Origin: Candidatus Cloacimonadota bacterium
Lineage (GTDB): Bacteria; Cloacimonadota; Cloacimonadia; Cloacimonadales; WRIO01
Assembly: GCA_029553545.1 (NCBI GenBank)
Contig: JAKPKU010000157.1
Coordinates: 1 to 47,204 of the forward strand
Reading direction: 5' to 3'
Length of the DNA stretch: 47,204 bases
Part shown: positions 9,516 through 18,975 of the stretch, one piece after another
Layout: every line of letters begins with the position of its first letter
Position numbering within the stretch: the stretch's first letter is position 1
Notes under the pieces: generated by a model
Databases searched by the model: none
What the model was told of the DNA's origin: nothing
The model's input: only the letters and a program-made list of their open reading frames with translations
Made by a program: the position numbers and the translations under genes

Positions 9516-10616
9516 TTATCTCAACTTTAATGTTCCTAAGCCTATTGCTACTAATAGCATAGCTACAATCCAAAACCTTAAGACAATCTTCTCTTCGGCA
9601 ATATTCATCATCTCGAAATGATGGTGTATAGGTGCTTTTTTAAAGAGTCTTTTACCCTCACCGAACTTAATACGTGTATATTTAAAATAATATCTTTGTA
9701 GCATAGACGAACCAGCCTCTGCAATAAAGATTAAACCAATGATTGCAAAGAATAATTCCTCTTTAAGAATGATGGATATTAGAGCAAGTAGCCCACCAAG
9801 CGCTAAAGACCCCGTGTCTCCCATAAACACCTGAGCTGGCTTTGCATTAAACCACAAGAACCCAATAGTCGTACCAATCATAGATGTAGCAAAAATTGCC
9901 ACCTCACCTGCTTCTGGTAAAAACTCCATATTCAAATAGGACGCCATGACTGAGTGCCCTTTAAGATATGCCATTATTCCGAGTCCGAAACATGCTATGG
10001 AAATTGTGCCTGCCGCCAAGCCATCAAGCCCATCTGTTAAGTTTACCGCATTTGATGTCGCTGTTATCATAAAAATGACAAAAGGTATAAATAGCCACGA
10101 TAAGCAGATGAAAGAGTTTTTTAAAAAAGGTACACTTATTACTGTTATATCGGTTGAGCCTGGCATAAAGAACAAAGCCGTTCCAAGAATCAAGCCAAGA
10201 GATACTTGTCCTAAAAGCTTGTATCTTGGGATAAGCCCCTCTTTTTCCTTCAAAAAGTTCTTGAGATAATCATCAAGAAAACCAAGCCCACCAAGCCACA
10301 GTAGCGTTAAAAGTAAAAGCAAGATATTAGTGTTTAGCAGATTATTCCACAATAGAGTTGATAATAAGATTCCTGATAGGATTATCAAGCCACCCATCGT
10401 CGGCGTGCCTTGTTTGGTCTTGTGACTTTCAGGCACTTCATCGTTAATTGTCTCTACTGCTCTACTTACTTTTAAAATTCTAATTATCTTAGGTCCGATG
10501 AAAAAAGTAAATAGCAAAGACGTGATAAATGCTGCTACAGCTCTAAAAGTGATGTAGCGAAACACATTAAAGAAAATGTGATATTGCGCTAATGGATAGA
10601 ATAAATGATAAAACAT
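9516..10616 (-). CDS. mraY: Phospho-MurNAc-pentapeptide translocase MraY
   Basis: MraY is an integral membrane enzyme that moves phospho-MurNAc-pentapeptide to undecaprenyl phosphate to make lipid I. The 366-residue protein has about ten transmembrane segments. It shows the KTKQGTPTMGG motif, FLDDYLK with catalytic-site aspartates, NAVNLTDGLDGLA and the C-terminal FKKAPIHHHFE. It begins three bases after the murE-murF stop. Confidence 0.97.
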   Translation of the reverse strand: MFYHLFYPLAQYHIFFNVFRYITFRAVAAFITSLLFTFFIGPKIIRILKVSRAVETINDEVPESHKTKQGTPTMGGLIILSGILLSTLLWNNLLNTNILLLLLTLLWLGGLGFLDDYLKNFLKEKEGLIPRYKLLGQVSLGLILGTALFFMPGSTDITVISVPFLKNSFICLSWLFIPFVIFMITATSNAVNLTDGLDGLAAGTISIACFGLGIMAYLKGHSVMASYLNMEFLPEAGEVAIFATSMIGTTIGFLWFNAKPAQVFMGDTGSLALGGLLALISIILKEELFFAIIGLIFIAEAGSSMLQRYYFKYTRIKFGEGKRLFKKAPIHHHFEMMNIAEEKIVLRFWIVAMLLVAIGLGTLKLR

Positions 10617-10619
10617 ATA

Positions 10620-13484
10620 TTACCTCTCTATCAGTTTTTGTAATTGGATTCCATTTGAAGCCTTGATCAAAACAACACTACCTTCTGGTATCTCGTTCAA
10701 AATACCACTACTAATCAACTCACCTACAGTCATATAATGTTGTTTACTATTGAATGCCTTGCTCAGTTTTCCTACACTATACACATGTTGATTGACCTTG
10801 TGCTTTTCGAGCAATTCGCCTATTTCTTGGTGGTAAAACTCTGATTTATTACCAAGTTCGAGCATATCACCAAGTACTGCAAAGTGCTCTTTTTCTTTTT
10901 GTAAATTTACCCAATATTCAATGGCAGATTTCATTGAAACGGGATTGGCATTATAGCAGTCTGCCAGCCATAAACTACCATTAATCTCTATTTTTTTCAT
11001 TCTATAACTTATATTCAAAGGCTTTATTATACCTGATTGGATCTCATCGTGACCAAAGTCCATCTTCTTTGCTACAGCTATTGCAAAGGCAACATTTTGT
11101 ACTTTAAATCTAACATTATCATTGATAAAGAAATCTTCTTGATTGATAGAAAAATCAATGCACTGTTCTGTTTCTTGTAAAATTTCAACTCTGTAATCTG
11201 CATTCCCACACTCACCAACACTAATTGAATGTATATTATCTTGTTTGAACTTGTCAAACCTTCTATCATTACAGGGATAGATAACAGTGTCTTTTGTGAA
11301 TCTAAAGAGCTCTGATTTCTCCTTAAATACGCCATCTTCATTACCAAAAAACTCTAAATGGGCTGCACCAATATTAATAATGAGAGAGATATCTGGTTGA
11401 GTAATCTCTGCAAGTGCTTTTATCTCTCCAAAGTGATTAGTGCCAAGCTCAAGCAAAGCCACCTCATGATATGCCTGAAGCGCAAAGATCGTTTTAGGAA
11501 CACCAATAAGATTGTTCTCATTACCCTTATTTGTCAAAACTTTATATCTCTCTGAAAGTATATGAAAGAGGTATTCTTTTGTTGTTGTCTTGCCTGTACT
11601 TCCAGTTAATGCGATTACTTTTATGCCAAATAATCTTAAATATTTATGCGCCATTAACCCATAAGCCTCTTGTGTATCATCAACAAATATTATTCTATCT
11701 TTGAATTCCTTTTCGAGAGATGATGCACCATGATAACTCTTATTTACAAGGCAGAAGGTATGATTTGTTTTTAAAATTTCTCGGCAAAAGTCTCCACCAT
11801 CAAATCTATCACCTTTTAATGCCACAAATAGACTGTGCTCTTTGATCGACCTTGAATCAGTTACAATGTGTTCGATAAAGTCAAAACTACCATGCCTTGC
11901 TTGTTCAAATGGAAGCCCAAACCACCACGAAAAGTTCATCAAGTCAATAGGTATCGGTAAAGCATCACCACTCTCTGTCTCTTTGTCATGGCATAACAAA
12001 TATTCAGATAAAATTGCATACTCATCGAATGAGTGCTTCTCACCTTTTATCTCTTGATAGGTTTCGTGCCCCTTACCAGCTATTAAAACAATATCACCCT
12101 TTTTAGCCAGAGACAAGACACTTTGCAAAGCTTTTTTCCTATCTCTAATAATGAGAATATTTGTCTTATGATCGATACTATCTAACATATTTTCTATTAT
12201 TTTAAAAGGTTCTTCATCTCGTGGATTATCATCGCATAATATCACAAGATCAGAGTAATGTAAAGCCGCTTTTGTCATGAGAGGCCTTTTTGATTTATCT
12301 CTATTCCCACCAGCACCAATAAGAGTGATTAAGCGCTGATGCATACTTTTATTTAAGTTTTTCAAAACGTTTTCTACTGCATCTGGCGTGTGTGCATAAT
12401 CTATGTATATACCCAGCCCAAGACTGTTTGGTACGAGCTCTATTCTACCTTTTGCAGATTTGAGCTCTGCAATAATATCTTTCATGCTGCGATCACACTT
12501 ATTTGCTATCTCGTCAGTTATAGCAATTGATGTAATACAATTTGAGATATTAAAATCGCCAACAAGACTTGTAACAAGACTTTCATCATTATGCAATGGA
12601 CTATTCAGCACAAAGCGTGTCTTCTGCAAATCAAACTTTATATCTTTTGCCAGGTAGGTTTGTTTATCATGTTTTTTATCTACATTAATGCTTACAGGCT
12701 TTACTCTTACATTTATTTTATTGGCAATATCTTGTCCAAAATCATCATCAATATTAATCACACTAAATCCATTTTCATCTTGGAGCTCTGTAAAAAGCCT
12801 GAGCTTGGTCTGAGCATAATCTTGCATATCATGATGAAAGTCAAGGTGATCTTGGCTGAGATTAGTAAAGGCTGTAATATAGAAATTCAAACCATAAACC
12901 CTACTCAAGGCGATGGCATGAGAAGATACTTCCATCACCACATATTCAACTTTTTCTTCTCTAATCTGCGAGAATATCCTATTCAAATCAATTATATCTG
13001 GAGTAGTTCGTTCAGAATCGTATTTGACACCATTTATATAATGCCCCAAAGTACCTATCATGGCAACCTTATACCCTTTTGCCTGTAATATCTGCATCAC
13101 AAGCCATGCACAGGTCGTTTTGCCATTTGTTCCTGTAATACCAATCAGCTTAAAAGAGTTTGCTGGGTCATCATAATAATGTTTAACTAAGATCGCCATT
13201 GCTTTACGACTATCTTTAACTATCATTTGCACTGCATTATCTATCTCTATTTTATGCTCTACAACAAGAACATTCGCTCCTTTGTTTACCGCTTCTTGGG
13301 CTAATGTATGCCCATCTACAGAAAAGCCCTTGATGCAGACAAATATATCATCTTGTTTTAGCTCTTTTGTATTTGCTGTTACGCCAGCTATTTTGATGCA
13401 ATTTATATCACTTTCATTTGATATTATGTCTATCAAAATGCCATCTTGTTTTAATTGATTTATATATTCCTGTAAATGTTTCAT
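10620..13484 (-). CDS. murE-murF: Fused MurE-MurF ligase
   Basis: One continuous frame encodes two successive Mur ligases. Residues about 1-480 are MurE, with P-loop GITGTNGKTTCAWLV, the UDP-substrate region YVVMEVSSHAI and DDNPRDEEP, whose DNPR predicts meso-diaminopimelate as the amino acid added. Residues about 490-950 are MurF, with P-loop ALTGSTGKTTTKEYL and LADCYNANPVSMKSAI, which adds D-Ala-D-Ala. The start at 13484 overlaps the ftsI stop as ATGA. An upstream ATG at 13502 lies inside ftsI. Normally these are two adjacent genes, so the fusion links consecutive steps. No linker frameshift or internal stop is seen. Confidence 0.95.
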   Translation of the reverse strand: MKHLQEYINQLKQDGILIDIISNESDINCIKIAGVTANTKELKQDDIFVCIKGFSVDGHTLAQEAVNKGANVLVVEHKIEIDNAVQMIVKDSRKAMAILVKHYYDDPANSFKLIGITGTNGKTTCAWLVMQILQAKGYKVAMIGTLGHYINGVKYDSERTTPDIIDLNRIFSQIREEKVEYVVMEVSSHAIALSRVYGLNFYITAFTNLSQDHLDFHHDMQDYAQTKLRLFTELQDENGFSVINIDDDFGQDIANKINVRVKPVSINVDKKHDKQTYLAKDIKFDLQKTRFVLNSPLHNDESLVTSLVGDFNISNCITSIAITDEIANKCDRSMKDIIAELKSAKGRIELVPNSLGLGIYIDYAHTPDAVENVLKNLNKSMHQRLITLIGAGGNRDKSKRPLMTKAALHYSDLVILCDDNPRDEEPFKIIENMLDSIDHKTNILIIRDRKKALQSVLSLAKKGDIVLIAGKGHETYQEIKGEKHSFDEYAILSEYLLCHDKETESGDALPIPIDLMNFSWWFGLPFEQARHGSFDFIEHIVTDSRSIKEHSLFVALKGDRFDGGDFCREILKTNHTFCLVNKSYHGASSLEKEFKDRIIFVDDTQEAYGLMAHKYLRLFGIKVIALTGSTGKTTTKEYLFHILSERYKVLTNKGNENNLIGVPKTIFALQAYHEVALLELGTNHFGEIKALAEITQPDISLIINIGAAHLEFFGNEDGVFKEKSELFRFTKDTVIYPCNDRRFDKFKQDNIHSISVGECGNADYRVEILQETEQCIDFSINQEDFFINDNVRFKVQNVAFAIAVAKKMDFGHDEIQSGIIKPLNISYRMKKIEINGSLWLADCYNANPVSMKSAIEYWVNLQKEKEHFAVLGDMLELGNKSEFYHQEIGELLEKHKVNQHVYSVGKLSKAFNSKQHYMTVGELISSGILNEIPEGSVVLIKASNGIQLQKLIER

Positions 13485-15643
13485 TGTGCACTCACTTTGC
13501 ATTTTTGAAGGTAATTAATTGGTTCTCCTGGGGGGATTGATTGACAAACGATAATGCCACTACCAGAGATTTCAAGCTCAATTTTCAGGTTCTTTGCAAC
13601 AGCATTAGCTTTTCTAATCGACATTCCAACCAGATTAGGCATCTTAGAAACATCATTATTGCTTTCTGGTGAAGCCTTTTTACCAATGACAATTGTTGCT
13701 TTTTCATTTGAGCTAAAAGAAACATTAGCTTTTGGATATTGGTCAATCACTATGCCATTAGCCTCTTTTTCTGCAATCTGGTATTGAATCTTTTCTTTTG
13801 AAAGTTTTTGCTGAGCAGCAGTTTTGCTGAGCCCCATTATGTCTGGCATTTTTACCATTACTTGTTTTTCCCATTTCATATTAGGAATAAGTTTGCACGA
13901 AGGTAAAGCGATGATTTGCTCTGTTATCTTTTTAAATGTTGGCACCGCTGATGCAGAACCAAAGTGAAACTCATAGGCTGGCTCATCATAAGCAACGGTA
14001 ATAACATACTGTGGGTCTTCAACAGGAAAGAACCCAACAAATACTGCCGTATAGCTGTATTTTGCATAAGAAGTACTTCCAGATTGAATTTTCTCAGCAG
14101 TTCCTGTTTTCCCACCAATAGACACATAATCTAAGTATGCTCTCGATCCAGTTCCTCTTTCAACTACGTTTTTGAGATATCCTTTTTCCGTTTTTGTGTT
14201 TGCTACTGTTGAAATATTTCTAATAACTTTTGTATTTGTTTTAGCAATTGTTTTGTTTTTAGAGTCTTTGACTTCATGAAGAATATACGGTCTTAAGACT
14301 TTTCCACCATTAGCAATTGTACAATAGGCATTGGTCAGCTGTAAGGCATTGACTGTCATTTCTTGACCAAATGATACTGAATGTAGAGTAAAACCACTCC
14401 AATTTGTATATTTTTTAAACGTACCAGCGCTTTCTCCATATATATTAGATCCAGTTTTATTGCCAAAACCAAGAGATATATAATAATTGTACAAGTCAAT
14501 AGCACCGACTCTTTCGGCTATTTTTGCTACTCCAACATTGCTTGACTGCACAATAACATCTTCAAAAGTAAGGCTCTTCATCTCATGACTATCGCGAATT
14601 ATTCGATTTCCAAGATGGTATGAGGAACAATCGATATAGTCATTTGATCTAAATAGCTTTTTATCAAGGGCGAGCAAAGATACAAAGGGTTTCATGGTCG
14701 AGCCTGGTTCAAACCGATGAGTTACTGCAAGGTTGGCACTTGATCGAATAATTGCTTCATTTGTATTACCATCTTTTCTTGCAACGCTGCCCATAGCCAA
14801 TATCTCGCCAGTTTTTGGATTCATTACGATTGCTATCGCATTAAGAGCTTGATACTTCTTGATACCTTCCCACAGATTATCTTCAACAATCTCTTGTATC
14901 TCAGCATCTATTGTTAAATATACCGAATTGCCATCTTTAGCTTGTTTTTCTTGTAAATCTGGATAGCTCACAATAGAATTATTTGCATCATAAAGTGCTT
15001 CTTTCCAACCATATTCTCCTGCAAGATAGTCATTAAATGAAGACTCAATACCGCAAAATCCTTCCATACGATAAACTGCTCGGTTCTTTGCATCTGTATC
15101 ATCTTGAATATCTTTGACCATTCCCAAGAGCCGTGCCCCAAGCTTTCCTTTTGAATATATCCTCTTCATAGAGTTAAATGAGGGTATTATTACATTATGA
15201 AGGTCCTCTTTTTTTAACTCTTCATTTATTTTTAATAATTCGCTTTCTTTTATTGAATTAGACACCATAACGCTTTTTGCTTTTTTATTACTCAACTTTT
15301 TTAAAATACTTTTTCTTTCTTCTGAACTATTATTGCTGATTATCTTTGCGATAAGGTCATATAATATTTCTGGGTCTTTTTCTTTTTTTTTTGCAGATCT
15401 TTCAACCACTGTTTTATCTATGTCTATTTGATAATATTTGATTGTACTGGCGAGCATTTCGCCATTACGATCATAGATATTGCCTCTTACTGGTATTGTG
15501 ATTTCTTTACTCGGATTATAGCGTACTTGCCTTCGATAAGAGAGATTAAAAACATCAAATATTTGCACAGTAAATAAGTAAATAGCCCACAAAGAGGCTA
15601 ATAATATCATCAATACTTTTAAAATGACAAAACGCTTATTCAC
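13481..15643 (-). CDS. ftsI: Division transpeptidase FtsI (PBP3) with two PASTA domains
   Basis: This class B penicillin-binding protein cross-links septal peptidoglycan. The 720-residue protein has one N-terminal transmembrane helix (about 8-30) and a dimerisation domain beginning at IPVRGNIYDRNGEMLA. The transpeptidase domain carries SXXK in EPGSTMKPF, SXN in VQSSNVGVA and KTG in GGKTGTAEK. Two C-terminal PASTA repeats start at MPDIMGLSKTAAQ and MPNLVGMSIRKAN. PASTA tails are familiar from Gram-positive SpoVD/PBP2x but also occur in some diderm lineages. It overlaps the ftsL-like gene by 8 bases. Confidence 0.94.
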   Translation of the reverse strand: MNKRFVILKVLMILLASLWAIYLFTVQIFDVFNLSYRRQVRYNPSKEITIPVRGNIYDRNGEMLASTIKYYQIDIDKTVVERSAKKKEKDPEILYDLIAKIISNNSSEERKSILKKLSNKKAKSVMVSNSIKESELLKINEELKKEDLHNVIIPSFNSMKRIYSKGKLGARLLGMVKDIQDDTDAKNRAVYRMEGFCGIESSFNDYLAGEYGWKEALYDANNSIVSYPDLQEKQAKDGNSVYLTIDAEIQEIVEDNLWEGIKKYQALNAIAIVMNPKTGEILAMGSVARKDGNTNEAIIRSSANLAVTHRFEPGSTMKPFVSLLALDKKLFRSNDYIDCSSYHLGNRIIRDSHEMKSLTFEDVIVQSSNVGVAKIAERVGAIDLYNYYISLGFGNKTGSNIYGESAGTFKKYTNWSGFTLHSVSFGQEMTVNALQLTNAYCTIANGGKVLRPYILHEVKDSKNKTIAKTNTKVIRNISTVANTKTEKGYLKNVVERGTGSRAYLDYVSIGGKTGTAEKIQSGSTSYAKYSYTAVFVGFFPVEDPQYVITVAYDEPAYEFHFGSASAVPTFKKITEQIIALPSCKLIPNMKWEKQVMVKMPDIMGLSKTAAQQKLSKEKIQYQIAEKEANGIVIDQYPKANVSFSSNEKATIVIGKKASPESNNDVSKMPNLVGMSIRKANAVAKNLKIELEISGSGIIVCQSIPPGEPINYLQKCKVSAQ

Positions 15644-15995
15644 TGTACGTGTAAAGAGCTTGTAAATCTGGCGTCATATAGTCAATAAGACTAAACATAA
15701 GGCTATTACTCTTTTGCTCTTCACGGACATACATGACTCTATCTGAATAATCAATATCGTCGGAGGTGACGCATACCATGTCAAGTTTTGTTTGTGCAAA
15801 GCTATAAATTCTCTCTCTTAAGCACAGTTTATTATTCTGGGCTAATAGCTCTGAATTACAGTTCTTTGCAGCAGTTAACTCGGATACAAAATCATTGATC
15901 TTACGATTGTTTTTAGTGATGCTATGCTGATTAAATTGTGTGACGATATAGTGAAATAATAGTACAATGACTAATGTAGATAAATATTTTCTCAT
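15636..15995 (-). CDS. ftsL: FtsL-like small bitopic division protein
   Basis: The 119-residue protein has a short cytoplasmic stub, one transmembrane helix at about residues 5-21 (STLVIVLLFHYIV), then a polar, helix-prone stretch with weak heptad character. FtsL sequences are poorly conserved. The call rests mainly on topology, size and position between rsmH and ftsI, where ftsL sits in most dcw clusters. It overlaps both neighbours by a few bases. Confidence 0.7.
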   Translation of the reverse strand: MRKYLSTLVIVLLFHYIVTQFNQHSITKNNRKINDFVSELTAAKNCNSELLAQNNKLCLRERIYSFAQTKLDMVCVTSDDIDYSDRVMYVREEQKSNSLMFSLIDYMTPDLQALYTYSE

Positions 15996-16948
15996 TTAAG
16001 CCTCCCAAGCTTTTCAACAACTCTTAATTTTGCACTACGTGCATTTGAGTTTACACTAATCTCATCTTCTTTTGGTGTGATAGCTTTTTTGCTGATTATC
16101 TTTACCAGGGCTGTGTGTTTGCAGACACATTGTGGTACTGACTTATCGCAAATACAATCTGTGGATTCTCTTTGGAAAAGGTTTTTTACTATTCTGTCTT
16201 CAAGGCTATGCCAAGAAATAACAAGCAAGCGGCTCCCCGGTCTTAATGTATAAATTGCATCTAAAAGCGATTGCTCCAAAATGCCCAATTCATCATTAAC
16301 TGCTATTCTTAATGCTTGAAAGATTCTGGCTTTTGTCTTAATATAGTTCACTTCTGCTTTGTGTTTGCCTTGTAAGTATGCTAAACTTTTTTCAATTATA
16401 TCGCTAAGCTCACCTGTGCGGCTTATTCTTTTTTCATTACGATGGTAAATAATGGTTTTTGCAATATGTGCTGAGTAGTTCTCTTCACCATAATTAAAAA
16501 AAATCTCTTTTAGTTGATTTTCTGGGTATTCATTGACTATTTTCTCTGCTGTTAAGGGATTATCTTTATCCATACGCATATCTAAGTCTGCATCTTCCAT
16601 AAAGGTAAACCCTTTTGCTGGGTTAGTAATCTGATAGTTTGATACACCAATATCAAATAAAGCGCCATCGATATAATTAATCTTTTCCAATGCTAATCTG
16701 GTCCTCATGTTTTTGAAGTTTGCTTTAATAATTGTTACTTGATTTTGAAATTCTGACAATCTCTCACTTGCAAAGTTTATTGCATCTTGATCCTGATCGA
16801 AGCCTATAAGTCTGATATTCGCTTGTTTTGATAGCATTGCATAGCTGTGACCACCTCCACCGAGGGTGGCATCGACATACAAGCCGCCACTTTTGAGCTG
16901 CATATGAGCTAAGACTTCATCGACTAATACAGGAACATGGTATGTCAT
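15992..16948 (-). CDS. rsmH: 16S rRNA (cytosine-1402-N4)-methyltransferase RsmH
   Basis: RsmH (MraW) methylates N4 of C1402 in 16S rRNA using S-adenosylmethionine. The 318-residue protein shows the conserved start YHVPVLVDEVLAHM, SAM-binding VDATLGGGGHSYAML, ALFDIGVSNYQI and the C-terminal RLLVISWHSLEDRIVKNLF. It overlaps mraZ by 4 bases, as is usual. Confidence 0.97.
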   Translation of the reverse strand: MTYHVPVLVDEVLAHMQLKSGGLYVDATLGGGGHSYAMLSKQANIRLIGFDQDQDAINFASERLSEFQNQVTIIKANFKNMRTRLALEKINYIDGALFDIGVSNYQITNPAKGFTFMEDADLDMRMDKDNPLTAEKIVNEYPENQLKEIFFNYGEENYSAHIAKTIIYHRNEKRISRTGELSDIIEKSLAYLQGKHKAEVNYIKTKARIFQALRIAVNDELGILEQSLLDAIYTLRPGSRLLVISWHSLEDRIVKNLFQRESTDCICDKSVPQCVCKHTALVKIISKKAITPKEDEISVNSNARSAKLRVVEKLGRLK

Positions 16949-17385
16949 ATTTGATAATCCAGTGAATTGAAATCATGCTGATGAGCTTCAAGTTTTTGCT
17001 GTCTAAGTTGTTTGAATTTTTCAGGGTTCCATAAAGAAATATAAGACCCCTCACCTTTAATAATCACAGATTCATTAATATTAGCTATATTGAGCAACTC
17101 TTCGCTTATTCTTACACGCCCAGGACCCTCTAAAGGCTGCTCTGGAATTGCAAAGTCTTTGAGGTTATAGATAAGCTTTTTAACTTTTTCATCACCATTT
17201 TCTGCTCGTTCTTGTAGTGCATTCCAGTTGTCCAAAGGGTAAATAGCAATGGAATGATTTGGACCGATTGTAATGATTACATTTTGTTCAGCTTCAGATG
17301 AAAACTTTGCTTTAAATGGGGCTGGTATGGTAATTCTCTGTTTATTAACAGAGTTTTCAAAAGTACCTAAAAAATCACCTGACAT
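16945..17385 (-). CDS. mraZ: Transcriptional regulator MraZ
   Basis: MraZ is a DNA-binding AbrB-fold protein that often represses its own dcw operon. The 146-residue protein has two MraZ repeats. The first starts MSGDFLGTFENSVNKQRITIPAPFK and the second includes QPLEGPGRVRISEELLNIA. The start ATG follows AAAGGAAATGAG. It is the first gene of the dcw operon, and the prophage lies only about 330 bases upstream, so operon control may have been altered by the insertion. Confidence 0.94.
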   Translation of the reverse strand: MSGDFLGTFENSVNKQRITIPAPFKAKFSSEAEQNVIITIGPNHSIAIYPLDNWNALQERAENGDEKVKKLIYNLKDFAIPEQPLEGPGRVRISEELLNIANINESVIIKGEGSYISLWNPEKFKQLRQQKLEAHQHDFNSLDYQI

Positions 17386-17585
17386 CTCATTTCCTTTCTC
17401 TTTCCCTCTTTTAGACTATTCTGCCTAACACTCGTATGACAAAGTTTGACTTTTTATGATCAAACATGAGATATTTTGACAAAATATGATATTTAGTCAA
17501 GTATTATTTTCTTTTTTTCAATAATATTTTTTATTAGATAAGGAATCCCTTTATCAATCAGCTTTTATCAATATTAATTATTTTA
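17386..17585 (-). promoter_or_regulatory. dcw operon upstream region
   Basis: This 200-base AT-rich gap between mraZ and the 127-bp repeat must hold the native operon promoter. On the minus strand TTGTCA followed 17 bases later by TCATAA (about 17452-17480) is one candidate, and TTGACT near 17496-17501 another. TTTGTCA-like motifs occur more than once and could be regulator sites, but I do not recognise a clear MraZ box. Confidence 0.4.
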
Positions 17586-17712
17586 ATATAATCTCAATAA
17601 TGAAAATTAATTGGATTTGGGCAGGGGTAAATAATGAAAAATACAGCTTGATTTAGGTAAAAAGCCTCACTAAAGCTGTCAATCTCATTGAAAAATAATA
17701 CAAAAAAGCAAT
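17586..17712 (+). repeat. 127-bp perfect direct repeat, left copy
   Basis: Every base is identical to 42187-42313, in the same orientation, 24,601 bases away. It ends four bases before the proposed left prophage terminus. It holds the imperfect hairpin ACAGCTTgatTTAG...CTAAAGCTGT and an 18-codon reading frame beginning MKINWIWAG without an evident ribosome-binding site. See findings. Confidence 0.95.
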
Positions 17713-17715
17713 TAA

Positions 17716-17873
17716 TGTCGGAAGAAATTGTTGAGAAATCTGGAAGAAATTGTTGAGAAATTTCTCAACAATTATTGCCAACTTTTTGAGAAAAATACAG
17801 TTTTTGATGTTTTTTGTGCCAAATTTCTCAACAATTATTGCCAACTTTTTGAGAAAAATACAGTTTTTGATGT
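17716..17873 (+). repeat. Prophage left (late-side) end with transposase-site-like repeats
   Basis: Two copies of GAAGAAATTGTTGAGAAAT lie at 17721-17739 and 17743-17761, exactly 22 bases apart. They are followed by two identical 53-base direct repeats (17758-17810 and 17821-17873) that start with the inverted form AAATTTCTCAACAATTATTG. The same motif clusters at the other prophage end (41997-42103). By analogy with Mu R1-R3 these are likely binding sites for the transposase. The exact terminus is not certain; TGT at 17716-17718 fits the Mu-type TG start. Confidence 0.6.
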
Positions 17874-17892
17874 AAATAACATTTACACTTTC

Positions 17893-17920
17893 AGCCGCTC
17901 GAAAGAGCGGCTTTTTGCTT
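17893..17920 (+). terminator. GAAA-tetraloop hairpin at the end of the late operon
   Basis: AGCCGCTC-GAAA-GAGCGGCT (17893-17912) is a perfect stem with a GNRA loop. The T-run follows it on the plus strand, so it is a canonical terminator for plus-strand transcription entering the prophage. For the minus-strand late operon, which ends at 17932, it is a hairpin without a U-tract. Confidence 0.55.
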
Positions 17921-17931
17921 TTGTACACTTT

Positions 17932-18975
17932 TTAGCTAAAAAAACGTATTCCTTTAGCCCTGAAACTCTTAATTGAATCAAGTGTTTCAGTGTCATATTC
18001 TACATCTTGAACATAATAATCAACACCATCAAGACGAATTGTATAGCCAGAATATACCACCTGAGCAGCATATCCCCAAATACTATATCGCTTGAAATTG
18101 ACCGACTTTTGGAGTCTGGAAAAGACATAAGCATTGACCTTATCCGTGATAGAGATCCATGGATTGCCAGGTAAAACAGTCCTATACATCACAGATTGTA
18201 CAATAGAGGAGCTCTCTATGACCTGATCTTGCGAGTCATACTCCTCGCTTGATACATAACCTGTAATCTCGATAGGATCGTCTAAATACTGTTGAAAAGG
18301 TATAATATGGAACTTCTTTTCTTCGATGTCATAAATAAACTTAGCATTAAAGAACTGAGCAAATAACTTAATGAGTCCCGCTCTGCTACCTGAATAAGTA
18401 CTTCTGACCTGTAACATGTATTGACCGTCAGATGCAAAATGTGTTTTTTTGATGACATTTGCTAATCCATTTAGCGACTCAATTTCGTCGCAAAATCGAT
18501 ATCCTATAGTAGAACCACAGTGGCGAACCCAAAGCTTAGAAAACCATGTTTTCCATAACTGTCGAAGCTCAGCCAAGCTATAATAAGGGTAAAACGCCAT
18601 AAATGCGCCATTTGGACCAAAATTAGTCATAGACACTTCTTCCTCTAACCAAACCCCCATTTCAGATCTACAAGTAAACTCTACTGCAAAGTTCTCACGA
18701 TCCTCATGGTAGCTATAGAGCTTGCCTCTTGCTAACAGATTGTTATCTCTGTCCTTCAGTGTGACAGAGATATTGGAGCTAAAAACACCTAACTTGAAAG
18801 TCTTCCACCATACAGAAAACTCGTCAGATTGAGAAGAGAACACATCATAATCCATCGTGATTACGAACTCAGGCGCAGACATTGACGTCAGCAGCAGTTC
18901 GTCGTACATCGATAAATCAACATCTCTAATATTAGAATATACAAGGTTTTGGCTATCGCTGAAAATAGCTATCAT
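17932..18975 (-). CDS. Phage tail protein downstream of tape measure (distal tail/hub-like)
   Basis: This 347-residue protein follows the tape measure gene with an ATGA overlap, the place where siphoviruses encode the distal tail or hub protein. I recognise no diagnostic motif. The sequence is rich in beta-prone and aromatic segments, such as VWWKTFKLGVFSSNISVTLKDR and the C-terminal YTIRLDGVDYYVQDVEYD, suiting a structural ring or hub. It is the last gene of the late operon. Function is inferred from position only. Confidence 0.55.
   Translation of the reverse strand: MIAIFSDSQNLVYSNIRDVDLSMYDELLLTSMSAPEFVITMDYDVFSSQSDEFSVWWKTFKLGVFSSNISVTLKDRDNNLLARGKLYSYHEDRENFAVEFTCRSEMGVWLEEEVSMTNFGPNGAFMAFYPYYSLAELRQLWKTWFSKLWVRHCGSTIGYRFCDEIESLNGLANVIKKTHFASDGQYMLQVRSTYSGSRAGLIKLFAQFFNAKFIYDIEEKKFHIIPFQQYLDDPIEITGYVSSEEYDSQDQVIESSSIVQSVMYRTVLPGNPWISITDKVNAYVFSRLQKSVNFKRYSIWGYAAQVVYSGYTIRLDGVDYYVQDVEYDTETLDSIKSFRAKGIRFFS

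Noticed and set aside
17586-17712. Trp-type leader peptide/attenuator in the 127-bp repeat
   Set aside because: An 18-codon frame has two Trp codons and a hairpin follows, but there is no ribosome-binding site, no T-run terminator and no biosynthetic gene downstream of either copy.
17653-17928. 91-codon minus-strand frame
   Set aside because: It is made of the duplicated transposase-site blocks and part of the 127-bp repeat, has no good ribosome-binding site, and its apparent peptide repeats simply mirror the DNA repeats.
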